Source: Ignavibacteriaceae bacterium
GTDB lineage: Bacteria; Bacteroidota; Ignavibacteria; Ignavibacteriales; Ignavibacteriaceae
Assembly (NCBI GenBank): GCA_023229425.1
Contig: JALNZG010000009.1
Location: forward strand, 62,001 to 126,000
Reading direction: 5' to 3'
Length of the DNA stretch: 64,000 nucleotides
The position numbers and the translations under genes are program-made. The notes below the pieces were generated by a model. That model saw only the letters and a program-made list of their open reading frames with translations, did not search any database and was not told the DNA's origin. This document shows, piece by piece, positions 33,219 to 42,400 of the stretch. The first letter of the stretch is position 1, and every line of letters begins with the position of its first letter.

Positions 33219-33969
33219 GAAGATACGCAACAACTGTAACGACCGCGCCGGCGGCACTCCAAATTTTACTTCTTGAGTTAAACATTCCGACCGATACAAC
33301 CAACCAGATAAACGCAAAAATTAGATCCGGCAGAGAAAACATTTCAAACATTTGCGGCGGAGCTTGATTAACCGCGCCGAGTTCAAATAACCGTTTCACC
33401 GGAACTAAAAACAGTCCATACAAGCTAAACGAAATGAGTGTAAAAATTGCGAATGTTTTTGATTTCGACTGCGGCTCAAAATAGGTTAGCCCTATACGGA
33501 TACTGAGGAGTAATCCTAAAAAAAATGTAATAACAAGTGTTGAACTGATTGATTGCGGTACAAATCCCCAAAAAGTTGTGTGTAGAGTTTGTCCGGCTGG
33601 AATTTGAGTGATCGAATTGTTCCCTTGAACAAAAACTTGATATGAAATTTCTATTTTCGGTTTTTGTAACGGAATTGAACAAGAGAGAAATCCCTTTTCT
33701 TTTTTTAATTGAACGGTGTCTTTTAATGAAGAGATTTTACTCTGCCAGACAATAAATCCATTTAGAGAATTTGCATCTGTTCTAAGAGAAATTTTTAAAT
33801 CTTCTTTTCCACGGAAAAGCTTATCGAAGGCATACGTTATCTTTTCTCCGTTTACCGCCGTTGTTCCGGTAACGGGAAAGTTGGCAGAAGTTACGCTTTT
33901 AAAATAACTGAGCAGAACGGCAAGCAAAATTGCCGATAGCCAGAGGATCAATTTTTGTTTCTTTTCCAT
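33208..33969 (-). CDS. Membrane protein of unknown function
   Basis: A 253-residue protein with one N-terminal membrane helix (LILWLSAILLAVLLSYF), a beta-rich extracytoplasmic domain (about 30-135, with paired segments DLKISLRTDANSLNGFIVWQ and IEISYQVFVQGNNSI) and four C-terminal helices (about 140-253). No family is recognised. The layout, a soluble domain before four helices, is seen in sensor-like or transport-accessory proteins. It overlaps holA at its 3' end by 11 bases on the opposite strand. Confidence 0.75.
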   Translation of the reverse strand: MEKKQKLILWLSAILLAVLLSYFKSVTSANFPVTGTTAVNGEKITYAFDKLFRGKEDLKISLRTDANSLNGFIVWQSKISSLKDTVQLKKEKGFLSCSIPLQKPKIEISYQVFVQGNNSITQIPAGQTLHTTFWGFVPQSISSTLVITFFLGLLLSIRIGLTYFEPQSKSKTFAIFTLISFSLYGLFLVPVKRLFELGAVNQAPPQMFEMFSLPDLIFAFIWLVVSVGMFNSRSKIWSAAGAVVTVVAYLLIR

Positions 33970-34335
33970 AACTCTTTCTTTTCTCAGCGGTAAAAATACG
34001 AAATTAGTGGGGTCTTCTTTGGTAGAACGAAATTCTGCTATTAAAAGAATAGTATTAAAACCTCTTGACTTTCTCGTTTTTTATCTTTTATTGTCATGGA
34101 GAAAAAATCAGTTTTTCTTTTGTTACTTGTTTTTATTGTGTGAACGATTAAGTTTTACATTTTTGTAATAGGGTGCCCTTAATTAAACATATCTTCCTTG
34201 GAGGGATATGAAACACTTTTTTAGAACTGAACAAAATAATTTCTTCTTACTTCCACTTTGCGACGCTTGTTGCTTGTTCCTATTTACCTGGAGTTTTTAT
34301 CCCCATTCTTTTTTAACTTTAAGAGGATGTATGTT
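33970..34335. other. Intergenic region upstream of the FG-GAP protein
   Basis: No gene is seen. The only candidate signal is CTTG at 34126-34129, a 19-base spacer and TAAGTTTT at 34149-34156, a weak match to the Bacteroidota promoter. It would give a 5' leader of about 180 bases, with a small ATATCTTCC/GGGATAT stem at about 34190. Confidence 0.35.
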
Positions 34336-35937
34336 ATGAAAATACACACATCCTTTTACCTTATTTTCTTTCTCCTTTTCTTTTGCACTGTGGAAACATA
34401 CACACAAGACAGTTTATATCTTGTAGATACCCTTACCGGCACAGCAACAAATAATAAACTCTGGAAAGCGCAAGGCATTGGTGATTTTAATGGTGATAGC
34501 TTAGCCGATTTTATAATTTGTTATGACAAATACGTTGACCTATACTTTGGCAATAACCAATTTAAACCCCAGCTTGCACACCGCTTTTCTCTGCCACCAA
34601 AAGATAATTACTTTAAAGGTTCCGCTTATGGAATAGGTGATGTAAATGGGGACGGCTATACCGACTTAATGATTATAACTGGGGATACATCATATTATCC
34701 AATTTATTCTTATGGTGAAATAATATTAGGAGGAAAAGAACTTGATACGATACCCAAATTTAAATATTACCCGCCGTATTATTGGAAGATGTTGATGAGT
34801 GATAAGATTTATCCTCTTGGAGATTTGAATGGAGATGGATACAATGATTTTGCACTTGCTGAATATTACAATTGGAGTGATGGTCTTGGAAAGGTCTATT
34901 TATTTAAAGGAGGTATAACTTTAGTTGAAACGCCATGGACAGAGTTAATAACTACTTTAGGAAGAGGAACTCATTTTTTTGGTTCTTCGATATTGGGAAT
35001 AGGGGATTATAATGATGACGGTTATGATGATTTTTTAGTTTCCGTTCCTACTTTGTCGGCAGATTCTGATAAAGTATATCTTTATTCAGGAAATAAAGAT
35101 AGTTTAAATAAACTGCCTTATAAAACATTTGGACCATATACTTTTCTTTCTGATATAAAAGCTGCTCCCAATATTACATATGATAATAAACCTGAATTTA
35201 TTTTAGCTGCTGGCGGTAAGATATATTTATACTCCGGAATGGATTCTGTGAATACCTTTTACCCAACCAAACTAAGATTCGGTTTAAGCATTGGAACTGG
35301 TGGAGATATTAATAACGATGGATTCAATGATTTGTTAATCGGAAATGAGCAATATTTAAATTCTCAAAGTATAATGGTCGGCGGGATAGTAGGGTTCTGG
35401 GGCGGAAATAATATCGATACCTTAGGAAACTTTTTACTTGAGGGTTATCAAAAATGGTCTTCTTTCTCGCATAATTTAGATATACCCGGCGATATAAACG
35501 GCGACGGTTATGCTGATGTTTTTGTATTGGCGCCAACATATTACAAATCAAATGATTACAATTACGATAGTACTCTTGGTAGATTATATATCTACTCCTT
35601 TACTAAAATAACCGGTATAAATAATAAAGATATAACTACTCCAACAGATTTTATATTAAATCAGAATTATCCAAATCCATTCAATCCAACGACAGTTATT
35701 AGTTTTCAGTTATCGGCTGAGAGCTATGTAACGCTAAGGGTTTACAACTCACTAGGACAAGAAATTGTAGTGATAAAAAATAACGAAATACAAAGTTCAG
35801 GAGAGCAAAAGATTACATTTGATGCAGAGAAGTATAACCTAAGCAGCGGGGTATATTTTTTAGAGATGAAAGCTGTTAATATTAATTCACAAACAACTCA
35901 ATATCATAAGGAGATTAAAATGCTTTACCTCAAATGA
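34336..35937 (+). CDS. Secreted FG-GAP/VCBS repeat protein with type IX sorting domain
   Basis: A 533-residue exported protein. The signal peptide is at 1-24. Six repeats carry the calcium-binding pattern D-x-N-x-D-G-x-x-D, for example GIGDFNGDSLADF, GIGDVNGDGYTDL, LGDLNGDGYNDF and GDINGDGYADV, as in integrin-like FG-GAP propellers. The C-terminal 70 or so residues, beginning NYPNPFNPTTVISF, are a type A sorting domain for the type IX secretion system. The start at 34336 is chosen over 34258 and 34327 because AAGAGG lies 9 bases upstream and the signal peptide then starts cleanly. Its ligand is unknown. Confidence 0.88.
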   Translation: MKIHTSFYLIFFLLFFCTVETYTQDSLYLVDTLTGTATNNKLWKAQGIGDFNGDSLADFIICYDKYVDLYFGNNQFKPQLAHRFSLPPKDNYFKGSAYGIGDVNGDGYTDLMIITGDTSYYPIYSYGEIILGGKELDTIPKFKYYPPYYWKMLMSDKIYPLGDLNGDGYNDFALAEYYNWSDGLGKVYLFKGGITLVETPWTELITTLGRGTHFFGSSILGIGDYNDDGYDDFLVSVPTLSADSDKVYLYSGNKDSLNKLPYKTFGPYTFLSDIKAAPNITYDNKPEFILAAGGKIYLYSGMDSVNTFYPTKLRFGLSIGTGGDINNDGFNDLLIGNEQYLNSQSIMVGGIVGFWGGNNIDTLGNFLLEGYQKWSSFSHNLDIPGDINGDGYADVFVLAPTYYKSNDYNYDSTLGRLYIYSFTKITGINNKDITTPTDFILNQNYPNPFNPTTVISFQLSAESYVTLRVYNSLGQEIVVIKNNEIQSSGEQKITFDAEKYNLSSGVYFLEMKAVNINSQTTQYHKEIKMLYLK

Positions 35938-35972
35938 CTTCTGTTTAATAGTTTCTGGCTATGTCAGGTTCG

Positions 35973-36023
35973 TTAAACTAATTTTCTCGGCTTCAAGGAC
36001 CACTCCTTGACAGAGAATGGAAG
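35973..36023 (+). repeat. Dispersed hairpin repeat, copy 2
   Basis: CAAGGA-CCAC-TCCTTG at 35994-36009, flanked by CTCGGCT and GACAGAG...AATGGAAG. It matches the reverse complement of 10179-10230. The stem is kept and the loop differs. Confidence 0.6.
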
Positions 36024-36154
36024 TGTAAGCTGGCAATTTCCTCCGCAGTTATGGGATTTAAATCTCCATTTCCCCCGTTTTAGAAGCAAGCCGGGTTTGA
36101 ATCGTTTTTTTAAGCTTTTTCGTCAATTTTTAAATATTTAATGGCTCTAAATTT

Positions 36155-36186
36155 GTTGACTTAACAAAGGTTAATCTTTATATTTG
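36155..36186 (+). promoter_or_regulatory. Promoter of the prs operon
   Basis: GTTG (36155-36158), a 20-base spacer, then TATATTTG (36179-36186) fits the Bacteroidota consensus. The same site also reads as TTGACT-N17-TATATT, a sigma-70-like match. prs starts at 36219. Confidence 0.6.
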
Positions 36187-36218
36187 TTTACTAATTTTAC
36201 TCAAATAAGAAATATTCC

Positions 36219-37163
36219 ATGAGTCTGAACATTAAAATTTTTTCCGGTTCTTCAAATAGGACTCTAGCGGATAAAATAGCACATAAAACGGGAAATGAGT
36301 TAGGTTCTATCGTTTCCAAACGCTTTAGCGATGGAGAAATTTGGGTAAAGTATGGTGAAAATATTCGCGGTTCGGAAGTGTTTATTATCCAGTCAACAAA
36401 TCCTCCGGCGGAAAATTTATTAGAATTGTTGATTATGATTGATGCCGCTAAACGGGCATCAGCTAAGAAAATAACCGCGGTTCTTCCCTATTTTGGATAC
36501 GCTAGACAAGACAGGAAAGATCAACCAAGAGTATCAATTACTGCAAAATTGATTGCAAATTTAATAACGGAAGCCGGCGCTGACCGCGTAATGACGATGG
36601 ATTTACATGCAGCACAGATTCAAGGATTTTTTGATATTCCGTTAGACCATTTATTCGGGTCCTCTATTTTTTTAAGTAATTTGGCAGAGATAAGCGATAA
36701 TCTTGTTGTCGTCTCTCCCGACGTAGGCGGAATAAAAATGGCACGCTCGTATGCTAAAAAGCTTAATGCAAGTTTGGTGGTTATTGATAAGCGCAGACCA
36801 AAACAAAATCAAGCTGTGGTAACAAACATCATTGGCGATGTTAACGGAAAAGATGTGTTGCTTGTTGATGATTTAATTGATACTGCGGGAACGTTTTGCG
36901 TTGCAATTGAAGCCTTAAAAGCAAAAGGCGCAAAAAGGATTTTCGGCTCTGTTACTCATCCTTTGCTTTCAGGAGATGCGGTTGAAAAATTAAATAATTC
37001 CGCTTTAGAAAAGTTATTCGTCTCGGATACAATCCCATTGACGCCGGAAAATCAATCGGAAAAAATTGAAATTTGCACAGCTTCGGATTTATTTGCCGAA
37101 GCAATTATCAGAACATATAAAAACGAATCTATTAGTTCATTGTTTGATGTAGATAAAGGTTAA
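36219..37163 (+). CDS. prs: Ribose-phosphate pyrophosphokinase
   Basis: Prs makes PRPP from ribose 5-phosphate and ATP for nucleotide, histidine and tryptophan synthesis. The 314-residue protein has SDGEIWVKYGENIRG, the ATP-site DLHAAQIQGFFDIPLDHL near 128-145, VVSPDVGG, and the PRPP loop VLLVDDLIDTAGTF near 213-226. It is first in the conserved prs-rplY-pth order, with rplY 24 bases downstream, and has a good promoter at 36155-36186. Confidence 0.97.
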   Translation: MSLNIKIFSGSSNRTLADKIAHKTGNELGSIVSKRFSDGEIWVKYGENIRGSEVFIIQSTNPPAENLLELLIMIDAAKRASAKKITAVLPYFGYARQDRKDQPRVSITAKLIANLITEAGADRVMTMDLHAAQIQGFFDIPLDHLFGSSIFLSNLAEISDNLVVVSPDVGGIKMARSYAKKLNASLVVIDKRRPKQNQAVVTNIIGDVNGKDVLLVDDLIDTAGTFCVAIEALKAKGAKRIFGSVTHPLLSGDAVEKLNNSALEKLFVSDTIPLTPENQSEKIEICTASDLFAEAIIRTYKNESISSLFDVDKG

Positions 37164-37187
37164 TGTAATTAACCAAAAGGAGACCTC

Positions 37188-37820
37188 ATGGAAAAAATAG
37201 CCTTAAATGGTAATGTAAGACAAAACTTAAGTAAATCGTCTAAAACACAGTTGCGAAATTCTGCAAGAGTACCCGGTGTACTTTATGCTAAAGGAATAGA
37301 AGCAATTACAGTTGATGTTGCGGCAAGCGCCATCAACGCTTTAGTTTTTACAACAAAAACTCATCTTATTAATTTAGTGCTCGATAATCAAAAAGAATTT
37401 GATTGTGTATTGAAAGATTACCAATTTGACCCGGTAACCGATAAAGTTATTCATTTTGATCTTTTAGGAATTGTTGCGGGTCAAAAAATTGAAATTGATA
37501 TTCCTATACAATTTATCGGTACTCCTACCGGAGTTAGAGAAGGGGGGCAGTTGCAAGAATTTATGCACAAGCTTACCGTTCTTTGTTTGCCGAACCAGAT
37601 ACCGGAACAAATTGAGATCAACATTGGCAATCTGAAGATCGGTTCATCAATTCACGTTGCTGATCTGAAGGTTGAAAATGCTGAAATTTTACATGCAGCA
37701 GATGCTGTTATTGTTGGTGTTGTACCGCCGAAGGTGGTTAAAGAAGCCGAACCGGGTGCCGAAACTCCTAAAGAACCGGAAATTATAGGTAAAGGCAAAG
37801 AAAAATCTGAAGAAGCATAA
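37188..37820 (+). CDS. rplY: 50S ribosomal protein L25/general stress protein Ctc
   Basis: L25 binds 5S rRNA. The 210-residue length is the long Ctc/TL5 form, with an N-terminal RNA-binding domain (SSKTQLRNSARVPGVLYAKGIE) and a C-terminal beta-domain (VREGGQLQEFMHKLTVLCLPNQIPEQIEINI), ending in an acidic Glu/Lys tail. AGGAGA precedes the ATG. It lies between prs and pth, as in many bacteria. Confidence 0.94.
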   Translation: MEKIALNGNVRQNLSKSSKTQLRNSARVPGVLYAKGIEAITVDVAASAINALVFTTKTHLINLVLDNQKEFDCVLKDYQFDPVTDKVIHFDLLGIVAGQKIEIDIPIQFIGTPTGVREGGQLQEFMHKLTVLCLPNQIPEQIEINIGNLKIGSSIHVADLKVENAEILHAADAVIVGVVPPKVVKEAEPGAETPKEPEIIGKGKEKSEEA

Positions 37821-37826
37821 ATCTGC

Positions 37827-38435
37827 GTGAAAGCAATAATTGGAATAGGTAATCCGGGGGATAAGTACCAACTGACCCGCCACAATATAGGGTATATCTT
37901 TTTAGATTATTTAGTGGATAAGTTTGGTTTGAAGTTCTCTCAATCTTTATTTAGTTATCAAGAAGCAAGAGGGCGTCTCGGAGACGTTCCTTTTGTTCTT
38001 ATTAAGCCCACAACATTTGTAAACCTTTCAGGCGTTGCCGTAGCTCAGGTAATGGAAAATCTTTCCCTCACTCCTGATGATATTCTTATAGTGTATGATG
38101 ATATTAATCTTGAAGAGGGATTATTTAAAATAAGAAAAAGCGGTGGAGACGGGGGACATAACGGAATTAAATCCATTATTTATCACATGAATTCACAAAA
38201 CTTTTCCCGTTTAAGAATTGGGGTCGGGAATAGATTTAAAAGCGGCGAAATGGTTCGTTTTGTTCTTAGCAGTTTTGATTTTGAAGCGATGAAACGGGTT
38301 GAACCTGTCTTGGAAACTTCGTTTGATATGGTTAAAGCTTTTATTGAAAGCGGCGAAAAAGCAATGTATGACATCAATAGCCGTTTGAATAATGCAAACA
38401 CAAAACCTCCCCCCAAAATGGACTTAGAAAGTTAA
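37827..38435 (+). CDS. pth: Peptidyl-tRNA hydrolase
   Basis: Pth frees tRNAs from prematurely released peptides. The 202-residue protein begins at a GTG only 6 bases after rplY. It has GIGNPGDKYQLTRHNIGY with the catalytic His, KPTTFVNLSGVAV, VYDDINLEEG with the conserved Asp and GGDGGHNGIKSII. It is the third gene of the prs-rplY-pth unit. A 100-base gap with a small AAGAGA/TCTCTT hairpin precedes hppA. Confidence 0.94.
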   Translation: MKAIIGIGNPGDKYQLTRHNIGYIFLDYLVDKFGLKFSQSLFSYQEARGRLGDVPFVLIKPTTFVNLSGVAVAQVMENLSLTPDDILIVYDDINLEEGLFKIRKSGGDGGHNGIKSIIYHMNSQNFSRLRIGVGNRFKSGEMVRFVLSSFDFEAMKRVEPVLETSFDMVKAFIESGEKAMYDINSRLNNANTKPPPKMDLES

Positions 38436-38535
38436 AATCAAGAGGATTTTTTTCACAAAAGAGAATTCCTCTCTTCAGGCTCTGTTTACAAAATAACTGT
38501 GTTTCGATCAACAATAAAATTCAACAAGAGGACTT

Positions 38536-40956
38536 ATGAGGAACAAAATTTCTTTCTTTGTTTTTTTTCTTTTTGCCCCAATTTTTAGTTTTGCAAGTGA
38601 AGCAAATCTCAAAATCCCCAATCTTACTACCGATCAAAATAATCTACTCCTTCTTGGGATAGTGGTTTGCTTCCTTGGTCTTGGGTTCGGGGTCTATCAA
38701 TTTTTTAAAGTTAAAAATTTGCACGCACATCAATCCATGCTTGATGTTGCACAAATTATTTTTGAAACTTCAAAAACTTACCTTGTACAGCAAGGGAAAC
38801 TTCTGGTTGTCCTCTTTGTTTTTATAGCAGTCTGTATAGCTTTTTATTTTGGTTACCTTCAAGGCAACTCCATCGGTGGAGTATTATTGATCCTTAGCTG
38901 GACGGTGATCGGAATTCTTGGCTCGTACGGCGTTGCCTGGTTTGGAATACGAATGAACACACTGGCAAACAGTAGAATGGCGTTCGCTTCGCTTGAAAGA
39001 AAACCGATTAAACTCTTAAATATTCCTCTTGATGCCGGAATGAGTATTGGCGTTATGCTCATCTGCGTTGAATTAATAATGATGTTAATCATCCTTCTTT
39101 TTGTTCCGAGAGAATTTGCCGGGGCAAGTTTTATAGGCTTCGCTATTGGTGAATCACTCGGCGCCAGCGTATTGAGAATTGCCGGCGGTATCTTTACCAA
39201 GATCGCCGATATTGGTTCCGACTTAATGAAAATCGTTTTCAAAATAAAAGAAGACGATCCGAGAAACCCCGGTGTTATTGCTGACTGCGTTGGTGACAAT
39301 GCAGGCGACAGCGTTGGTCCTACAGCCGATGGATTTGAAACTTACGGTGTTACCGGTGTTGCGTTAATAAGTTTTATCGTTCTTGCAGTAATGGAAATTC
39401 CACATCAACAAGAATTATTGACGTGGATCTTTGCTATGAGAATAATGATGATCATTACTTCGATTGTGGCTTTTGGTGTGAATCGTGTATTCAGCCAAAT
39501 CCGTTATGGCGGTAAAGATGAATTTGATTTTGAATCGCCGTTAACCTCGTTAGTCTGGATCACTTCTCTTCTTTCAATACTTGTAACGTTCGGAACAAGC
39601 ATCTTATTAATTGGACATCTTCCAAATAACCTCTGGCTTACTTTATCCATTATCATAAGCTGCGGAACGCTCGGCGCGGCTTTAATTCCTGAATTCACAA
39701 AAATATTCACGAGTCCAAAATCAAAACATGTGAACGAAATTGTTTCCGCCTCACGAGAAGGCGGTGCTTCGTTAACAATTCTTTCCGGTTTAGTTGCAGG
39801 AAATTTCAGCGCATTTTGGAAAGGAATGGTATTCATTTTTCTGATGTTCATGGCTTATTTTGCGAGTACGTTTGGATTGGATGCCTTTATGATCTATCCT
39901 TCCATTTTTGCTTTTGGTCTTGTTGCTTTTGGATTTTTGGGAATGGGACCCGTTACCATTGCGGTTGATAGTTACGGACCGGTTACTGATAACGCACAAT
40001 CAATTTACGAACTTTCTTTAATTGAAAGTATTGAAGGTGTTGATAAACAAATTGAAAAAGATTTCGGATTTAAGCCGGATTTTGAAAAAGCAAAACATTA
40101 TCTTGAAGCTAATGACGGCGCCGGAAATACATTTAAGGCAACGGCAAAACCTGTTTTAATTGGAACTGCAGTTGTCGGCGCAACAACAATGATCTTTTCT
40201 TTGATTTTAGTTATTCAAAACGTACTTGGTGTAAAACCGGAAACCATTTTGAATTTGCTTAATCCTTATTCAATTTTAGGATTTCTTGCCGGCGGTTCAG
40301 TGATCTATTGGTTTACAGGCGCATCAATACAAGCGGTAACAACCGGCGCATACCGCGCTGTGGAATATATAAAGCAGAATATTCAATTAGATGAAACTGC
40401 CAGCAAAAGCGCTTCTACCGAGAAATCGAAAGAAGTTGTAAAAATTTGTACGCAATACGCTCAAACCGGAATGTTCAATATCTTTATCGGTATTTTTTCA
40501 TTCGCTTTAGCTTTTGCATTCCTTTCCGCCCCGGTAAATCTTGTTCCTGGAATGACTGATGAAGCAAAAATTGCCGCAAGCGCCTCCGCTTCGTTATTTA
40601 TAAGTTACTTAATTTCAATTGCATTGTTTGGTTTATTTCAAGCTATCTTTATGGCAAATGCAGGCGGAGCCTGGGATAATGCTAAGAAAGTTGTTGAAGT
40701 TGATTTAAAAGAAAAAGGAACTCCGCTTCACGATGCGACGGTTGTGGGCGATACGGTTGGCGATCCATTTAAAGATACTTCTTCGGTGGCGCTTAATCCG
40801 ATCATTAAATTCACAACGTTGTTTGGTTTACTTGCAATGGAGATTGCCATTGATGAAAGATTTAGAGCAACTGCCCCTTATATCGGATTTGTTTTCTTAT
40901 TGATCGCTCTAACTTTTGTTTGGCGGTCGTTTTATTCGATGAGAATTAGAAAATAG
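38536..40956 (+). CDS. hppA: Membrane-bound proton/sodium-translocating pyrophosphatase
   Basis: HppA couples pyrophosphate hydrolysis to ion pumping across the inner membrane. It is large, 806 residues, with about 16 helices and an extra N-terminal hydrophobic segment that looks like a signal or first helix. The substrate site includes DDPRNPGVIADCVGDNAGDSVG near 237-258 with clustered Asp, and near the C-terminus GGAWDNAKKVVE and GDTVGDPFKDTSSVALNP. Whether it pumps H+ or Na+ and needs K+ cannot be settled from what can be read here. Confidence 0.95.
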   Translation: MRNKISFFVFFLFAPIFSFASEANLKIPNLTTDQNNLLLLGIVVCFLGLGFGVYQFFKVKNLHAHQSMLDVAQIIFETSKTYLVQQGKLLVVLFVFIAVCIAFYFGYLQGNSIGGVLLILSWTVIGILGSYGVAWFGIRMNTLANSRMAFASLERKPIKLLNIPLDAGMSIGVMLICVELIMMLIILLFVPREFAGASFIGFAIGESLGASVLRIAGGIFTKIADIGSDLMKIVFKIKEDDPRNPGVIADCVGDNAGDSVGPTADGFETYGVTGVALISFIVLAVMEIPHQQELLTWIFAMRIMMIITSIVAFGVNRVFSQIRYGGKDEFDFESPLTSLVWITSLLSILVTFGTSILLIGHLPNNLWLTLSIIISCGTLGAALIPEFTKIFTSPKSKHVNEIVSASREGGASLTILSGLVAGNFSAFWKGMVFIFLMFMAYFASTFGLDAFMIYPSIFAFGLVAFGFLGMGPVTIAVDSYGPVTDNAQSIYELSLIESIEGVDKQIEKDFGFKPDFEKAKHYLEANDGAGNTFKATAKPVLIGTAVVGATTMIFSLILVIQNVLGVKPETILNLLNPYSILGFLAGGSVIYWFTGASIQAVTTGAYRAVEYIKQNIQLDETASKSASTEKSKEVVKICTQYAQTGMFNIFIGIFSFALAFAFLSAPVNLVPGMTDEAKIAASASASLFISYLISIALFGLFQAIFMANAGGAWDNAKKVVEVDLKEKGTPLHDATVVGDTVGDPFKDTSSVALNPIIKFTTLFGLLAMEIAIDERFRATAPYIGFVFLLIALTFVWRSFYSMRIRK

Positions 40957-40983
40957 TTTGCGTAACCTGATCGTTTATTTCTA

Positions 40984-41090
40984 AACCGTTAAAACGGTTG
41001 CGAGACCCATCATTTTTTTTATTAACACCTCGATTAATCGAGGTGTTAATAAAAGATAAATAACGATTTACAACCGTTTCAACGGTTTTT
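40984..41090. terminator. 38-bp perfect palindrome flanked by two matching hairpins
   Basis: The core at 41017-41054 is a perfect palindrome centred between 41035 and 41036 (arms of 19 bp, with ACACCTCGATT at the centre of the left arm). It is bracketed by AACCGTT-AA-AACGGTT (40984-40999) and AACCGTT-TC-AACGGTT (41072-41087), the second followed by TTTCTTTC. It would terminate hppA in either reading direction. Confidence 0.7.
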
Positions 41091-41101
41091 CTTTCGGTTT
41101 G

Positions 41102-41133
41102 TTTGTGCGATAAAGGAAAATTCGCTAATTTTA
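41102..41133 (+). promoter_or_regulatory. Bacteroidota-type promoter of the rpsF operon
   Basis: TTTG (41102-41105), a 20-base spacer, then TAATTTTA (41126-41133). The transcript would start at about 41140, leaving a leader of about 80 bases. Confidence 0.55.
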
Positions 41134-41170
41134 AGCAGAAATTTTAGATAATTAGTTTCTATTAACCCTG

Positions 41171-41190
41171 CTCTCATTTATAGATGAGGG
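41171..41190 (+). promoter_or_regulatory. Hairpin in the rpsF leader
   Basis: CTCTCAT (41171-41177) pairs with ATGAGGG (41184-41190) over a 6-base loop, 27 bases before the rpsF start and just upstream of a strong GGGAGGTGA ribosome site. S6:S18 leaders control this operon in many bacteria; the usual bulged CCG is not clear here, so the assignment is tentative. Confidence 0.35.
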
Positions 41191-41217
41191 CCTAAATGTC
41201 CAAAGGGAGGTGAAACC

Positions 41218-41619
41218 TTGAGACGAAATAACTATGAAAGTGCAGTTATTATAAATGCTACACTTGACGATACACAGATCGAGACCATTGTTGCAAAGAT
41301 CAAAGAATTAATTGCCGCTAACGGTGGAGATTTGAAAAATACCGATTTGTGGGGAAGAAAACGACTTGCTTATATGATCCAAAAACATAAAGTAGGTTAC
41401 TACGCTTTTTTCCGGTTCGAAGCTCCTTCAGAATTTATTTTAAAGTTAGAAAGAATGTACAAACTTGAAGAAAATATTCTTCGGTTCCTTACTTTAAAAC
41501 TTGATAAATATGCGCTTGGAGAACTTGAAAAACAATCGGCTAATCAAGCCCTAAAAGCGGAACCCATCCCCGAGATTCCTGTGATTGCCGAAGTTGATGT
41601 AAAAGAAGATGAAAAATAA
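41218..41619 (+). CDS. rpsF: 30S ribosomal protein S6
   Basis: S6 pairs with S18 in the small-subunit platform. The 133-residue protein has the YESAVIINATLDDTQIETIVAKIKELIAANGG start, WGRKRLAYMIQKHKVGYY and the LERMYKLEENILRFLTLKLDKYA core, with an acidic C-terminal extension. It begins at a TTG supported by GGGAGGTGA about 8 bases upstream. It opens the conserved rpsF-ssb-rpsR-rplI operon. Confidence 0.95.
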   Translation: MRRNNYESAVIINATLDDTQIETIVAKIKELIAANGGDLKNTDLWGRKRLAYMIQKHKVGYYAFFRFEAPSEFILKLERMYKLEENILRFLTLKLDKYALGELEKQSANQALKAEPIPEIPVIAEVDVKEDEK

Positions 41620-41666
41620 TTTTACTATCCCGATTGCTGTCGGGATGATTAGTCAGGAGATTTTCT

Positions 41667-42164
41667 ATGGCTGACCTAAGAATGCCGGAAATTAATTATG
41701 TTACGATTGTAGGAAACTTAACAAGGGATCCTATCTATAGAACAACTACAAATAATACTCCGGTAGTTAATTTTTCTATAGCAACGAACAGGAAATACAG
41801 AGACAGTTCCAACGTATTGCAGGAAGATGTTTGCTACATCGGCGTTGTTGCCTGGAATAAATTAGCTGAAAGTTGTAAGAATAAGCTTAAAAAAGGTTAT
41901 GCTGTTTTGGTTGACGGCGAACTTCAAAGTAGAAGCTGGAAAACCGAAGACGGGTATAACAGAAGTGTCGTCGAAATTAAAGCCCGAAGAATTCAGTTCT
42001 TAAACAAGCACCACAAAGGGAATAATCATTCCAATGAAGGAGCAGAAGAACATGAAATTTTTGTGGATGATACGGTTGACTACACAGAAGATTCTTTCGA
42101 TAAGTTTTTATCGCCGGAAGAATCAAATTTAATTAACAATGATAATAACCGACAAGGTAGTTAA
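41667..42164 (+). CDS. ssb: Single-stranded DNA-binding protein
   Basis: SSB coats single-stranded DNA during replication and repair. The 165-residue protein has the OB fold: MPEINYVTIVGNLTRDPIYRTTTNNTPVVNFSIATNRKYRD, then AWNKLAESCKNKLKKGYAVLVDGELQSRSW and VVEIKARRIQFL. The C-terminus is acidic but ends NNDNNRQGS and lacks the usual DDxPF tip that recruits partner proteins. It lies between rpsF and rpsR, as is common. Confidence 0.92.
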   Translation: MADLRMPEINYVTIVGNLTRDPIYRTTTNNTPVVNFSIATNRKYRDSSNVLQEDVCYIGVVAWNKLAESCKNKLKKGYAVLVDGELQSRSWKTEDGYNRSVVEIKARRIQFLNKHHKGNNHSNEGAEEHEIFVDDTVDYTEDSFDKFLSPEESNLINNDNNRQGS

Positions 42165-42165
42165 T

Positions 42166-42384
42166 ATGAGAAATCAAAAAGTTTGCAGATTTACCGAAGC
42201 GGGAGTTGTATATATCGACTATAAAGATACTAAGATCTTGCAGCGGTTTATTTCCGAACAAGGGAGAATTATCCCAAAACGGATTACCGGAACAAGCGCT
42301 AAGTATCACCGAGAATTAACTCTTGCTATTAAACGTGCGAGACACATGGCGCTTATGCCTTTTGTTTCCGATACAGTTAAGTAA
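42166..42384 (+). CDS. rpsR: 30S ribosomal protein S18
   Basis: S18 binds with S6 near the platform of the 30S subunit. With the ATG at 42166 the protein is 72 residues, the usual length: VCRFTEAGVVYIDYKDTKILQRFISEQGRIIPKRITGTSAKYHRELTLAIKRARHMALMPFV is the core, split over 7-66. The start is 1 base after the ssb stop codon; an ATG at 42139 inside ssb would add nine unusual residues. Next is rplI, 16 bases downstream. Confidence 0.95.
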   Translation: MRNQKVCRFTEAGVVYIDYKDTKILQRFISEQGRIIPKRITGTSAKYHRELTLAIKRARHMALMPFVSDTVK

Positions 42385-42400
42385 TTGATGAGGCAATGAA

